From Aquirhabdus sp. (GTDB lineage: Bacteria; Pseudomonadota; Gammaproteobacteria; Pseudomonadales; Moraxellaceae), in the NCBI GenBank assembly GCA_030152425.1, contig JASLJP010000177.1:1-15191 (forward strand): a stretch of DNA of 15,191 bases, read 5' to 3'. Positions 1-7,030 of the stretch are shown piece after piece (the first letter of the stretch is position 1; each line of letters begins with the position of its first letter). The position numbers and the translations under genes were made by a program. Under the pieces are notes generated by a model, which was not told the DNA's origin, did not search any database, and saw only the letters and a program-made list of their open reading frames with translations.

Positions 1-248
1 GTAAAGCTGACCATTTTGCCATTGAGGCGAATATCGCTCATGAGTATAGATTCCTTGTGCTCAGAAAATTTTGCATGGTCATAGAGGGGAGAGCTAAAGA
101 TGGACGACAGCAGGTCTAGCGACTTTGGGGCGATAGGATGAGCAAATTGCTTCCCATGCAACAACAACTGTTTAACCGCATCAATGCCCACATCGTAGTG
201 GAAATTGCGCCAGAGTGCTAGAGATACACGGCCTAAAATCAGAGAAAA
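1..248 (-). CDS. Partial open frame of unknown function, cut by the window edge
   Basis: This minus-strand frame is open from two consecutive TAA codons (249-254) to the left edge, giving 82 codons with normal-looking protein composition. It includes the segment ALWRNFHYDVGIDAVKQLL and, near the edge, ESILMSDIRLNGKMVSF. There is no ATG near its beginning. The first plausible start is GTG at 191, which has no Shine-Dalgarno sequence, and the residues upstream of it also read like protein. It may therefore be a 5'-truncated remnant of a longer gene, or a gene with an unusual start. The end of the visible part loosely recalls the stretch before the nuclease core of AddA/RecB-type proteins, but this is a weak impression and not a functional call. 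It lies beyond the terminator of the next gene (391-1443), so it is probably transcribed separately. Confidence 0.35.
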
Positions 249-330
249 TTATTATCTGTTTATTTGTGGATAATCAGCGGCTTATTGCTGATTTGTGCAT
301 GGTTTAGACGTCGTGTTGTGATCAGGATCG

Positions 331-370
331 CAAAAATGAGCCGCACAGGGCTGAAAACGCCCTGGTGCGG
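331..370 (-). terminator. Probable Rho-independent terminator of the voltage-sensor-like gene
   Basis: Downstream of the stop codon at 391 on the minus strand, bases 341-351 and 359-370 form a GC-rich stem of 11 pairs with one bulged base and a 7-base loop. On the minus strand it is followed after four bases by a run of five T (complement of 331-335). The gap before the T-run makes it slightly imperfect. Confidence 0.6.
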
Positions 371-390
371 GTGTAGATGACCCGTGGCGG

Positions 391-1443
391 TCAAGACGCA
401 GCAGATTTGCGGGCTTCAATCTTCCACTGCTGGATCGACACTTGTTCGCGCAGAACTTCAATGGCTTCCAGTGTGACGGAGTCGATCAAGGCCTCCAAGG
501 CCGGTGCGGGGAAATGGAGCTGGGCGATATGACTGGCCACTTCGTTGTAGAGCGGGTTGGGCGTTTGGGTCAGGGGGCTTATCAGCTCTTGGGTGAGGTT
601 TTCGCCGATGCGCGCACCGATTGCTTCCAGTCGCTGCGACAGGAGGCCGCCGACGACGGGCATCAGATGCAAGATCTGTTGCAGCTCCGGCGTATTCTGC
701 AGCGAACGCTCTACGGCATTGGCGACATAGCGACCGATCTCCTGTTCATGCTGCTTGAGCGCACTCGGGATACTGGCCTCCAGCACCTCGACGATGGCAC
801 GACTGATGTGCGCGCGATGTCGTTCGATGATCTTTTCGATCAGCACATAGTGGGTTTGATTGTTGTTCAGCTCGGCGGTCACACTGCCCAGCACATGCAA
901 GACGATGCGATCTGACAGCTCTTCCAAGACCAGTTCATAGTAGAACTTGCCCTGTTTGATCCAGCTGCGCGGCAGAATCGGGTAGCCAAGTAAATATAGC
1001 CGGTAGGCGATGACCAGTACGCGCAGCAGCCGCAGCGGGCGCAGAATGGCAAAACAGCCCAGCACTTCATACCAATGGACAAACGGAAAAAAGAACCAGC
1101 GATAATAGCGGCGTTGCACGATGGCAACCGCCCAGCGGATCAGCAGTTCAATGATCAGAAAGATAGTAAAAAATGTATTGGCATGGCTGATATTGCTGCG
1201 CAGTGACTCTTGAGCCGGTGCAGACACATGCAGCCACTGCATCAGATCATGCACCCATACATAGCCTGCACCGAGGATATATTCCAAGGCCAGAAACAGC
1301 AGATTGATCAGGATGCTGGCGACCATGATCATGTCATAAGCCAAACTCCAGCGGCTGGGCTTTTTACCGGAGAGGGGAAGCAGCGCAGGATCCTTGGGGG
1401 GCTCTGGCGGTCGCGGTGCGGATAAGGCGGTATCTGGGGTCAT
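391..1443 (-). CDS. Ion-transporter-like membrane protein with a voltage-sensor-like domain
   Basis: Predicted 350-residue inner-membrane protein of unknown function. A proline-rich cytoplasmic N-terminus (1-35) precedes hydrophobic segments at about 37-57, 88-110 and 115-133. The second carries the acidic/basic pattern of an S2 helix (IIELLIRW). At 135-151 follows RPLRLLRVLVIAYR, with arginines 135, 138 and 141 every third residue and another at 148, like an S4 voltage-sensor helix. No pore helix or selectivity filter follows. Residues 160-350 look soluble and helical, with many amphipathic stretches. In known families such arginine repeats belong to voltage-gated channels and voltage-sensor proteins; ion transport here is inference. 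I chose the ATG at 1443 because AAGGA lies 7 bases upstream; the ATG at 1452 overlaps that site. The gene starts 63 bases after the acyltransferase stop and is probably co-transcribed with it. Confidence 0.75.
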   Translation of the reverse strand: MTPDTALSAPRPPEPPKDPALLPLSGKKPSRWSLAYDMIMVASILINLLFLALEYILGAGYVWVHDLMQWLHVSAPAQESLRSNISHANTFFTIFLIIELLIRWAVAIVQRRYYRWFFFPFVHWYEVLGCFAILRPLRLLRVLVIAYRLYLLGYPILPRSWIKQGKFYYELVLEELSDRIVLHVLGSVTAELNNNQTHYVLIEKIIERHRAHISRAIVEVLEASIPSALKQHEQEIGRYVANAVERSLQNTPELQQILHLMPVVGGLLSQRLEAIGARIGENLTQELISPLTQTPNPLYNEVASHIAQLHFPAPALEALIDSVTLEAIEVLREQVSIQQWKIEARKSAAS

Positions 1444-1506
1444 GGCGCACATCCTTATATGGGATGGTGACTGGGGCAGCTACATCGACCCAGCACCTCA
1501 CAGTGC

Positions 1507-2490
1507 TTATTCCTTGGCGGTTGCCGGGAGTCGCAACGTGCTGGGGGTCAGCGCATCATTGCCATTGGTAAAACGATCCTGCATTTGCTCAATCAGCGCT
1601 TGTTTATTCGCCCACAGGGTACTCACCCACGTGTGGAATTGAGCACGATAGGCCGAGTCCGACTCATAGTCACCCGCCAGTACCCATTCTGGAATGGTGA
1701 TATGGCGCATGTCCACGCCGATACGGCGCACGCGACCCATCCAGAAATCACCATATTCAGGAATGCCATCGGGATAGACGATGGTCATGTCGAGCAAGCC
1801 GTCGACTTGAGAGCCGAGGATCTGCATCGCCAGTCCCAGCCCACCGGCTTTGGGGCGCAGCAAGTTGGGGTAGGGTGATTTCTGCGCGGCGTGCTTTTTA
1901 GGGGTAAAGCGTGTGCCTTCCAAATAGTTCAACAAAGTAAAGGGCTGACCCAACAGTCCCCCACAGGCGCGACGCGCTTCGTTGAAATCCTGACCTTTGA
2001 GCGCAGGATTTTTGGCGATGGCCCCTTTGCTGTGACGTTTCATCATCGGGAAGCCGAGGATCTTAAACGCCAAACCTAAAAAAGGGATGAAAATAAGCTC
2101 CCACTTGGTGAAGAAGCGGGTCAGTGGCATACGGGGTAGGCCAATGTACTGCATGACGGTGGTATCCACCCAGCTTTGGTGATTGCAGATCAGGAGATAC
2201 TGTTTTTCGAGACTGAGGTCGGTGGGCATGGTCAACTGCCACTCGATGGGGGGGAGAGCATGGTCGATCAGCCAGCCATTAAATCCGATCCATTTGTTGG
2301 CCAGTTTGACCGCGAGTCGACTCAGGGAGACGCCGGAGATGTTTCTCGGCGTCAGGGCTTGGGCCAAACCAACGACCATTACGGGGGGACCCCAGATAAA
2401 GGTATTCGCGGTAATCGCAGTGCTCAGTGTCAGCCCTCGTACACGTTCCGATAGCGTTTTGGGTGCGGAGAGTCGAGTGATACTTGCCAT
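1507..2490 (-). CDS. YihG/PlsC-family acyltransferase (1-acylglycerol-3-phosphate acyltransferase-like)
   Basis: A 327-residue membrane-associated acyltransferase of the LPLAT/PlsC superfamily, expected to transfer an acyl chain to a lysophospholipid such as lysophosphatidic acid at the inner membrane. The catalytic HX4D motif is visible as NHQSWVD (103-109; His104, Asp109). The substrate-binding EGTR motif is at 191-194, followed by LRPKAGGLG (211-219). A hydrophobic N-terminal stretch at about 30-47 fits membrane anchoring. The order and wording of the motifs match the YihG-type subgroup better than the shorter canonical PlsC. The start is ATG 2490, which has GGAG six bases upstream; an in-frame TTG at 2520 is less likely. 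A good promoter lies 40 bases upstream (2531-2559). Substrate and physiological role are inferred from the family. Confidence 0.88.
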   Translation of the reverse strand: MASITRLSAPKTLSERVRGLTLSTAITANTFIWGPPVMVVGLAQALTPRNISGVSLSRLAVKLANKWIGFNGWLIDHALPPIEWQLTMPTDLSLEKQYLLICNHQSWVDTTVMQYIGLPRMPLTRFFTKWELIFIPFLGLAFKILGFPMMKRHSKGAIAKNPALKGQDFNEARRACGGLLGQPFTLLNYLEGTRFTPKKHAAQKSPYPNLLRPKAGGLGLAMQILGSQVDGLLDMTIVYPDGIPEYGDFWMGRVRRIGVDMRHITIPEWVLAGDYESDSAYRAQFHTWVSTLWANKQALIEQMQDRFTNGNDALTPSTLRLPATAKE

Positions 2491-2530
2491 GCTTTGCTCC
2501 AAAAAAGGTCGCTCGGTCAAACATGGTCAT

Positions 2531-2559
2531 ATCATATTGATGTCGAACGCCTTCGGCAA
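2531..2559 (-). promoter_or_regulatory. Candidate sigma-70 promoter for the acyltransferase unit
   Basis: On the minus strand TTGCCG (2554-2559) and TATGAT (2531-2536) are separated by exactly 17 bases. This would place transcription initiation near 2524 and give a leader of about 34 bases before the ATG at 2490. The rest of the 373-base gap 2491-2863 contains a TTACAGTG direct repeat (2621-2628 and 2637-2644) and no convincing gene. Confidence 0.55.
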
Positions 2560-2863
2560 TGACCAATCCGATCGCCGACTACATGCCGATTACATATTTC
2601 CAATTTATTCATGCTTTTAATTACAGTGCAAACTGCTTACAGTGGCTTTACCTTGCGACTAGGCGCAAAGATCACAAGGGTCTGTTCTCGAAGATTGGGC
2701 GCTAATTCACACAACAATGAGGGCGATCTGCGCGCGGTGTTTGCTTTTTGTAACCACCTTATCAGCGCTGCATGTTGCTTTGTTATTAAAATATGATGTC
2801 TAGAATTAGAGTGTTATGATTCAACGGCATTATCAAAAAACATTGAGTTATCAGGAGAATTTT

Positions 2864-3544
2864 ATGCGTACGTTAATCGTGACAACCATGGTTGCAGGCC
2901 TGGCGCTGTCAGGCTGTACCACAAACCCATATACCGGTGAACGCCAAGTCAGCAAAGCGGCCACCTATGGTGGTCTGGGTGCACTGACTGGTGCCGCGAT
3001 CGGTGCTGCGACGGGTAAAGGCAAAAATCGTGGTAAACGTGCACTGCAAGGCGCGGCGATTGCAGGCCTCCTGGGCGGCGGTGTCGGTGCCTATATGGAC
3101 GTACAGGAAAAGAAACTGCGTGACCAGATGGCAGGTACCGGCGTAGAAGTCGAACGTAATGAAAACACTGGCGCGGTTGACCTGATTATGCCAGGTGCGA
3201 TCACATTCGCCACTGCACGTTCCGATATCAACCCATCGTTTGCGGGCACCCTGACTCAATTGGCGCAGACCCTGAGCACCTACAATCAGCAAACCATCAC
3301 CGTACGTGGCTATACCGATAACGTAGGTAATGCAGCGTATAACCAGCAACTGTCACAAGACCGTGCCAATACCGTTGCGAACTACCTGATCCGTCAGGGC
3401 GTATCGGCAAATCGTGTTCAAGCAGTCGGTTATGGCGAGAATGATCCGGTTGCGGATAACACCAGCGAACAAGGCCGTAGTCAAAATCGCCGCGTTGAAA
3501 TCAGTATTAACCCACCAGCATCCGTACCTGCTGGCCAACGTTAA
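2864..3544 (+). CDS. OmpA-family outer-membrane lipoprotein, YiaD-like
   Basis: A 226-residue lipoprotein expected to sit in the outer membrane and bind peptidoglycan. The signal peptide ends in lipobox LSGC with Cys18 as the lipidated residue; Thr19 at +2 does not suggest inner-membrane retention. Residues 35-78 are a glycine-zipper segment rich in GxxxG patterns (GGLGALTGAAIGAATG; AGLLGGGVGAY). The C-terminal OmpA domain spans about 110-217, with GYTDNVG (149-155), LSQDRA (163-168) and the terminal GRSQNRRVEI (204-213), including the conserved Asp and Arg positions that contact diaminopimelate in this family. I chose ATG 2864 because AGGAG lies six bases upstream and the signal peptide begins cleanly there; the longer frame from 2816 adds a polar leader without a ribosome site. 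The gene is monocistronic, with its own terminator. I saw no strong -35/-10 pair; TAGAAT at 2801-2806 is the best -10 candidate. Confidence 0.93.
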   Translation: MRTLIVTTMVAGLALSGCTTNPYTGERQVSKAATYGGLGALTGAAIGAATGKGKNRGKRALQGAAIAGLLGGGVGAYMDVQEKKLRDQMAGTGVEVERNENTGAVDLIMPGAITFATARSDINPSFAGTLTQLAQTLSTYNQQTITVRGYTDNVGNAAYNQQLSQDRANTVANYLIRQGVSANRVQAVGYGENDPVADNTSEQGRSQNRRVEISINPPASVPAGQR

Positions 3545-3585
3545 TTCCGAGGGTTATGCATTTACCCCAAGTGCATGACCAGTCT

Positions 3586-3619
3586 CATAAAAAAACCGAT
3601 CTTGATCGGTTTTTTTATG
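3586..3619 (+). terminator. Strong Rho-independent terminator after the OmpA-like lipoprotein gene
   Basis: A perfect inverted repeat has 16-base arms (3586-3601 and 3604-3619) and a two-base TT centre. Its core is ACCGATC/GATCGGT flanked by seven A on the left and seven T on the right. The symmetry lets it function in either direction, but only the upstream plus-strand gene ends here. Confidence 0.9.
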
Positions 3620-3629
3620 ACTGAGTCAA

Positions 3630-3664
3630 ACCCGTAGCTGACTCTAAAGTCAGCTACGCGGGTA
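3630..3664. other. Second intergenic hairpin of unknown role
   Basis: GTAGCTGACT (3634-3643) and AGTCAGCTAC (3648-3657) are perfect 10-base arms around a CTAA loop. A further ACCC/GGGT pairing (3630-3633 with 3661-3664 region) forms past a short bulge. There is no T-run, so it is not a standard terminator. The 290-base gap 3545-3834 also holds the terminator just upstream and a candidate promoter, but no credible coding frame. Confidence 0.6.
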
Positions 3665-3704
3665 TGCTTTGTGATATTAATGAAGTATTTCCGATGATAA
3701 GGGT

Positions 3705-3732
3705 TTGTCTAAACCACGATGAGTGGTAGGAT
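3705..3732 (+). promoter_or_regulatory. Candidate promoter for the DUF2846-like lipoprotein gene
   Basis: TTGTCT (3705-3710) and TAGGAT (3727-3732) are 16 bases apart, giving a leader of about 95 bases before ATG 3835. A small inverted repeat, ACCAC/GTGGT (3713-3717 and 3723-3727), fills most of the spacer and could be a protein-binding site. Both boxes are imperfect. Confidence 0.35.
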
Positions 3733-3834
3733 TGTCTATCAACATCGCTATGCACGATGCAGGCGTTGCTGTGATGCCGTTCACATGTTTGGATTAGGAT
3801 CATCAACAACAAGATTAGAGCGCTGAGGGAAGCT

Positions 3835-4683
3835 ATGCGTCATTTGTCTATTACATCCATGACGGTCACGACGATGACTGGCGTGCTGATGCTATCTGGA
3901 TGCAGTACTATTTCGAACCATATGCCGTCGTTTGGCAGTTGGAAATCGAGCAGCACCGCAAAAGATCCCAAGATTGTTGCAAGCCAAAAACTCCCTAAAG
4001 TTGATGTCACTAAACCCGTCGCATTCACGGATCGTTTCCGCCTGAAAGGCTTTTCGCTCGGCAGTTGGGCGGTGGATCGCTTTAACCCAAATCAGGGCGA
4101 GCTGTTCCAGCCTGTGCCTGTGCTGGACCAGAAATTTGCCCTTGTTTATCTGTATCGTCCCCACAGCCGTTGGAACGAGCAGGAAATTATCGCCAACAGT
4201 ATTTTTCTAAATGACCTGCGTTTGCCCAGCCTGCTGGACAACCACTACTACTGGTTGGAAATGAATCCAGGCGTCTATCGCCTGAAGATCAGCCGACCGC
4301 TCGGTCCGATTTATTTCCAAAAAGGCACCGTCGTCGACTTTCAGGTCGAAGCTGGCAAGACCTATTATCTGCGTTATGACGAACAGGGCTTCCGTGGACA
4401 TCCGGATGAAGCGCTCGGACTGCTGGCCGCCGACCCGATCTACCAAGTGCCAGAAAAAACGGCCTTAAGCGAAATTCGTTACACCACCTTGAAAACGCCG
4501 GGCTATAGTTTTGTCGATGATCCGGATAAACCAGTCAAGATCGCCAACCAACCGGTCACTACGGGTGACTTCCCCTCGTTTACCGGTCAAGCAGGCAAGC
4601 CTGTGCCGACGGGTCGTCTGGAAGAGAAAACCGGCGTCCAACTCGGTACCAAAGTCCGTTGGTGGAATCCCTTCACCTGGTAA
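3835..4683 (+). CDS. Lipoprotein with a DUF2846-like domain
   Basis: A 282-residue predicted lipoprotein of unknown function. The signal peptide ends in lipobox LSGC with Cys23 lipidated; Ser24 at +2 is compatible with the outer membrane. A polar linker (about 24-95) leads to a beta-rich central domain at about 100-185. This domain contains FALVYLYRP (101-109), the PGVYRLKISR segment (145-154) and VEAGKTYYLRYD (171-182). The pattern 'ALVYLYRP ... PG-Y-L ... EAGK-YYLR' resembles DUF2846, whose biochemical role is not known. The C-terminal 100 residues, ending in a Trp-rich VRWWNPFTW tail, have no assignment. The start is ATG 3835 with GAGGGA upstream; the signal peptide fits this start. The gene stands alone and ends in a terminator shared with the convergent yihY-like gene. 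Confidence 0.85.
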   Translation: MRHLSITSMTVTTMTGVLMLSGCSTISNHMPSFGSWKSSSTAKDPKIVASQKLPKVDVTKPVAFTDRFRLKGFSLGSWAVDRFNPNQGELFQPVPVLDQKFALVYLYRPHSRWNEQEIIANSIFLNDLRLPSLLDNHYYWLEMNPGVYRLKISRPLGPIYFQKGTVVDFQVEAGKTYYLRYDEQGFRGHPDEALGLLAADPIYQVPEKTALSEIRYTTLKTPGYSFVDDPDKPVKIANQPVTTGDFPSFTGQAGKPVPTGRLEEKTGVQLGTKVRWWNPFTW

Positions 4684-4716
4684 GGGGTTGAATGTGCTGC
4701 GCGACACCGTGCACAT

Positions 4717-4747
4717 AAAAAAACGACTCGATGAGTCGTTTTTTTTT
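4717..4747. terminator. Bidirectional Rho-independent terminator between convergent genes
   Basis: CGACTC (4724-4729), loop GAT and GAGTCG (4733-4738) are flanked by seven A on the left and nine T on the right. It can end transcription of the lipoprotein gene (stop at 4683, plus) and of the YihY-like gene (stop at 4755, minus). Confidence 0.88.
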
Positions 4748-4754
4748 GTCTGGG

Positions 4755-6050
4755 TTACGAGGCCGGTTGGGTACTGGCACTGGTCGGCGTCGGCGGCGGA
4801 TCTTGCAGCAGTGTAGAGATTGGGATCGACAGATATTGCTCCAGTAGGCTGCTCGACTCAGTGAGGTAGGGCAGGATATGGATGCTCCAGCGATCACAGC
4901 TACCGACATTGATATTGCAGTTTTGCAGTTCGGTCAGGTTGGGTAACGGGTAGGGCAGCGCGCGATAAAAACTCCAAAAACTGACTTGATCGAGGTTGCG
5001 TACCAACACATAGTCGCCGCGATCTGTTTTGCGGATCAGATTCTGCTCGGCCAGAATTTGGGTAAAGCGCGGCCAGTCCTCTACCTCGCCTTTGCCCAGC
5101 AGTGACATCATCTCGGCTTCGGTCACCACGGCGCCGACTTTCTGCCGCACATAAAACAAATGCAAGATATAGAGCAGCGACAAGAGCGGATGACGTGGCG
5201 GATGATCGGAGTGTCTAAACATGGTCAGGGCATAGCTGATCTCGACCCCGAGCAGCACGACATTCCACGACAGGTAAATCCATAACAAAAAGACCGGCAG
5301 TGCAGCAAACGCCCCGTAGACCAGTTGATAGCTGGTGAAATTATGCATCAAGAAGCCAAACACGCTTTTTAAGCACTCAAACACCAGTCCAGCGCTGATC
5401 CCTGCAATCGCTGCATGGCTTAAGGGCACCTTGCGATTGGGGATCATCCAATACATAAAGGTAAAGCCAAACAGGGTCAGCGCCAGTGCCGCGAGCTTAA
5501 GCCATACCGACCAGTCGATGGCATATCCCGCGACATTGCGATTGAGCAGCTCGATCGAGGTAATGGTCGACGACAGCGCAAAGGCACCGCCCATCAGCAG
5601 TGGACCCAGTGAAATCACCATCCAGTAGCGCATAAAGCCGATGGCCCCGCCGCGCAGGTTTTTGACATGCCAGATCTTATTAAAGGCCTCTTCGATACTG
5701 GACAGCATCATGACCGAGGTGACAAACAGGAACAGGATGCCAATGATGGTCAAGTTGGTGGATTTGTCAGCAAAATCATTCAGGTAGGCTGTTACCGTGG
5801 AGCTTGATTCGGGCAGCAGGTAGCTGTAAAGCGTGTCTTGAATCCGGCCGCGCGCCGGAGCCAGTGCCGGCACAGAGGAGAGCACCACCAAGAATACCGT
5901 CAGCATCGGGATGATGGACAGCATGGTGGTATAGGTCAGCGCCGCCGCCCGATCTCGGCAATGATCCCGCTCAAAACGGGTAACAACAAAGACGATAAAC
6001 TGAAACCACGAACTCCGGTAAAACGGCAGTTTTTCGAGATAGGTATACAT
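4755..6050 (-). CDS. yihY: YihY/BrkB-family inner-membrane protein with C-terminal extension
   Basis: A 431-residue multi-pass inner-membrane protein of the YihY (formerly BrkB/RNase BN-like) family; its molecular function is unsettled. The family signature RAAALTYTTMLSIIPMLTV is at 34-52, followed by about six hydrophobic segments (roughly 42-64, 99-119, 142-163, 184-206, 212-233 and 247-272). Residues 118-128 (SSIEEAFNKIW) and 200-211 (YWMIPNRKVPLS) are typical. From about 285 the sequence is soluble; 300-350 could be a winged-helix-like region and the tail is proline/threonine-rich. This makes it longer than the roughly 290-residue E. coli protein. I chose ATG 6050 because it puts the family N-terminus at the usual distance from the first helix; the in-frame ATG at 6173 adds 41 unlike residues. 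Ribosome-site support is weak (AAGGGA, too far upstream). Confidence 0.88.
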   Translation of the reverse strand: MYTYLEKLPFYRSSWFQFIVFVVTRFERDHCRDRAAALTYTTMLSIIPMLTVFLVVLSSVPALAPARGRIQDTLYSYLLPESSSTVTAYLNDFADKSTNLTIIGILFLFVTSVMMLSSIEEAFNKIWHVKNLRGGAIGFMRYWMVISLGPLLMGGAFALSSTITSIELLNRNVAGYAIDWSVWLKLAALALTLFGFTFMYWMIPNRKVPLSHAAIAGISAGLVFECLKSVFGFLMHNFTSYQLVYGAFAALPVFLLWIYLSWNVVLLGVEISYALTMFRHSDHPPRHPLLSLLYILHLFYVRQKVGAVVTEAEMMSLLGKGEVEDWPRFTQILAEQNLIRKTDRGDYVLVRNLDQVSFWSFYRALPYPLPNLTELQNCNINVGSCDRWSIHILPYLTESSSLLEQYLSIPISTLLQDPPPTPTSASTQPAS

Positions 6051-6279
6051 AGGTATATATAGTCCCTTCCATATAGGTGGCCATATCGGTATAGACGCGG
6101 CATTTTCAGGATAGCTGCGCGTGCCCCGATGCGGCGATAAAATCGAATCGTGGTCGACATTTGCTCTCATCATAATACAAAAAACGCGTGACTGGGTTAT
6201 GCTATGTTTCTGGGTGGTGTTAATCCTATTCTGCCCATGGCTAATCCCCGTATTCTCTTTTGTCAGTGCAGTGTTGTGT

Positions 6280-6882
6280 ATGAGTGAACCCTATATCCTG
6301 GTGCTGTATTACAGCAAATATGGCACTACCCGATTAATGGCGCGTGCCATCGCGGCGGGTATCGAGCAAGCCGGTGTCAAAGCGCGGATCCGCACCGTGC
6401 CCGAGAACCCGGCGACCACCACGGCCATCACCCCCAGCATACCGCTTGAGGGCGAGCTGTATGCCAGTCTAGAAGACTTGCAAGACTGTGCTGGCCTTGC
6501 GCTGGGTAGCCCGACACGTTTTGGCAATATGGCCGCTCCGATGAAATTTTACTGGGATCAGACCGCGACCCAGTGGCTTTCCGGTGCACTGCAGGGCAAG
6601 CCGGCATGCGTTTTTACCACGTCAGGATCGATGCACGGCGGACAAGAGACGACGCTGATCACGATGATGATCCCGTTGCTGCATCACGGCATGCTGTTGA
6701 TGGGATTGCCCTATTCTGAAGTCGCGTTGTCGCGCACCACACGCGGGGGGACGCCATATGGTGCCTCGCAAGTGAGTGGTACCGCCCACGATCACCCTAT
6801 GACGGCGGATGAGAAGGCACTGTGTATCGCCCAAGGCCTGCGGTTAGGCATGCTGGTCCGCCAGTTGTCGATATCCGCATAA
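6280..6882 (+). CDS. wrbA: WrbA-family NAD(P)H:quinone oxidoreductase
   Basis: A 200-residue flavodoxin-fold enzyme expected to bind FMN and reduce quinones by two electrons with NAD(P)H in the cytoplasm, protecting against semiquinone stress. The FMN phosphate loop is YYSKYGTT (10-17). The diagnostic WrbA segments are GSPTRFGNM (76-84), HHGM (135-138) and RGGTPYGAS (155-163). Length equals the usual ~198 residues of WrbA. I chose ATG 6280 (MSEPYILVLYYS) because the flavodoxin fold begins immediately after it. The frame stays open upstream and would add a very hydrophobic stretch from an ATG at 6196-6198. The Shine-Dalgarno signal at 6280 is poor, so the start is not fully settled. It is divergent from the yihY-like gene, with a 229-base shared upstream region in which I found no convincing promoter pair. 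Confidence 0.93.
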   Translation: MSEPYILVLYYSKYGTTRLMARAIAAGIEQAGVKARIRTVPENPATTTAITPSIPLEGELYASLEDLQDCAGLALGSPTRFGNMAAPMKFYWDQTATQWLSGALQGKPACVFTTSGSMHGGQETTLITMMIPLLHHGMLLMGLPYSEVALSRTTRGGTPYGASQVSGTAHDHPMTADEKALCIAQGLRLGMLVRQLSISA

Positions 6883-6900
6883 GCAGCGTTTCGGATGCAT

Positions 6901-6945
6901 ACGCTGTCATCTGGCTGCGCTACAATGTCAGCCGCATGACAGTGT
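6901..6945 (+). other. Long hairpin downstream of wrbA
   Basis: Bases 6901-6910 pair with 6936-6945 (ten pairs, one G-U). After a 2x2 internal loop, GGCTG (6913-6917) pairs with CAGCC (6929-6933) around an 11-base loop. It begins 18 bases after the wrbA stop. No T-run follows, so it could be an mRNA 3'-end stabiliser or a factor-dependent terminator element rather than a classic terminator. Confidence 0.6.
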
Positions 6946-6954
6946 TGCTATAAA
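6946..6954 (+). promoter_or_regulatory. Candidate extended -10 promoter for gspF-gspG
   Basis: TGCTATAAA matches an extended -10 element (TGn plus TATAAA) immediately after the wrbA-downstream hairpin. It would give a leader of about 70 bases before gspF. No good -35 box lies 16-18 bases upstream. Confidence 0.35.
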
Positions 6955-7030
6955 TACAGGCTTCACATCGGCCTCCAAAGCGCTGATAATTCGTCACATC
7001 AAAATCATTAATTTTTATTGGGTCAACGGA

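Noticed and set aside
138..221. A 27-codon plus-strand frame starting MSKLLPMQQQ
   Set aside because: It lies antisense to the better-looking minus-strand frame, and its possible ribosome site overlaps the start codon.
442..915. A 157-codon plus-strand frame and several other long antisense frames over the minus-strand genes
   Set aside because: They overlap genes with clear motifs in the other frame, have no ribosome sites and show low-complexity antisense composition.
2611..2796. A 61-codon plus-strand frame in the gap upstream of the OmpA-like gene
   Set aside because: No Shine-Dalgarno sequence, no recognisable motif, Cys-rich random-looking composition.
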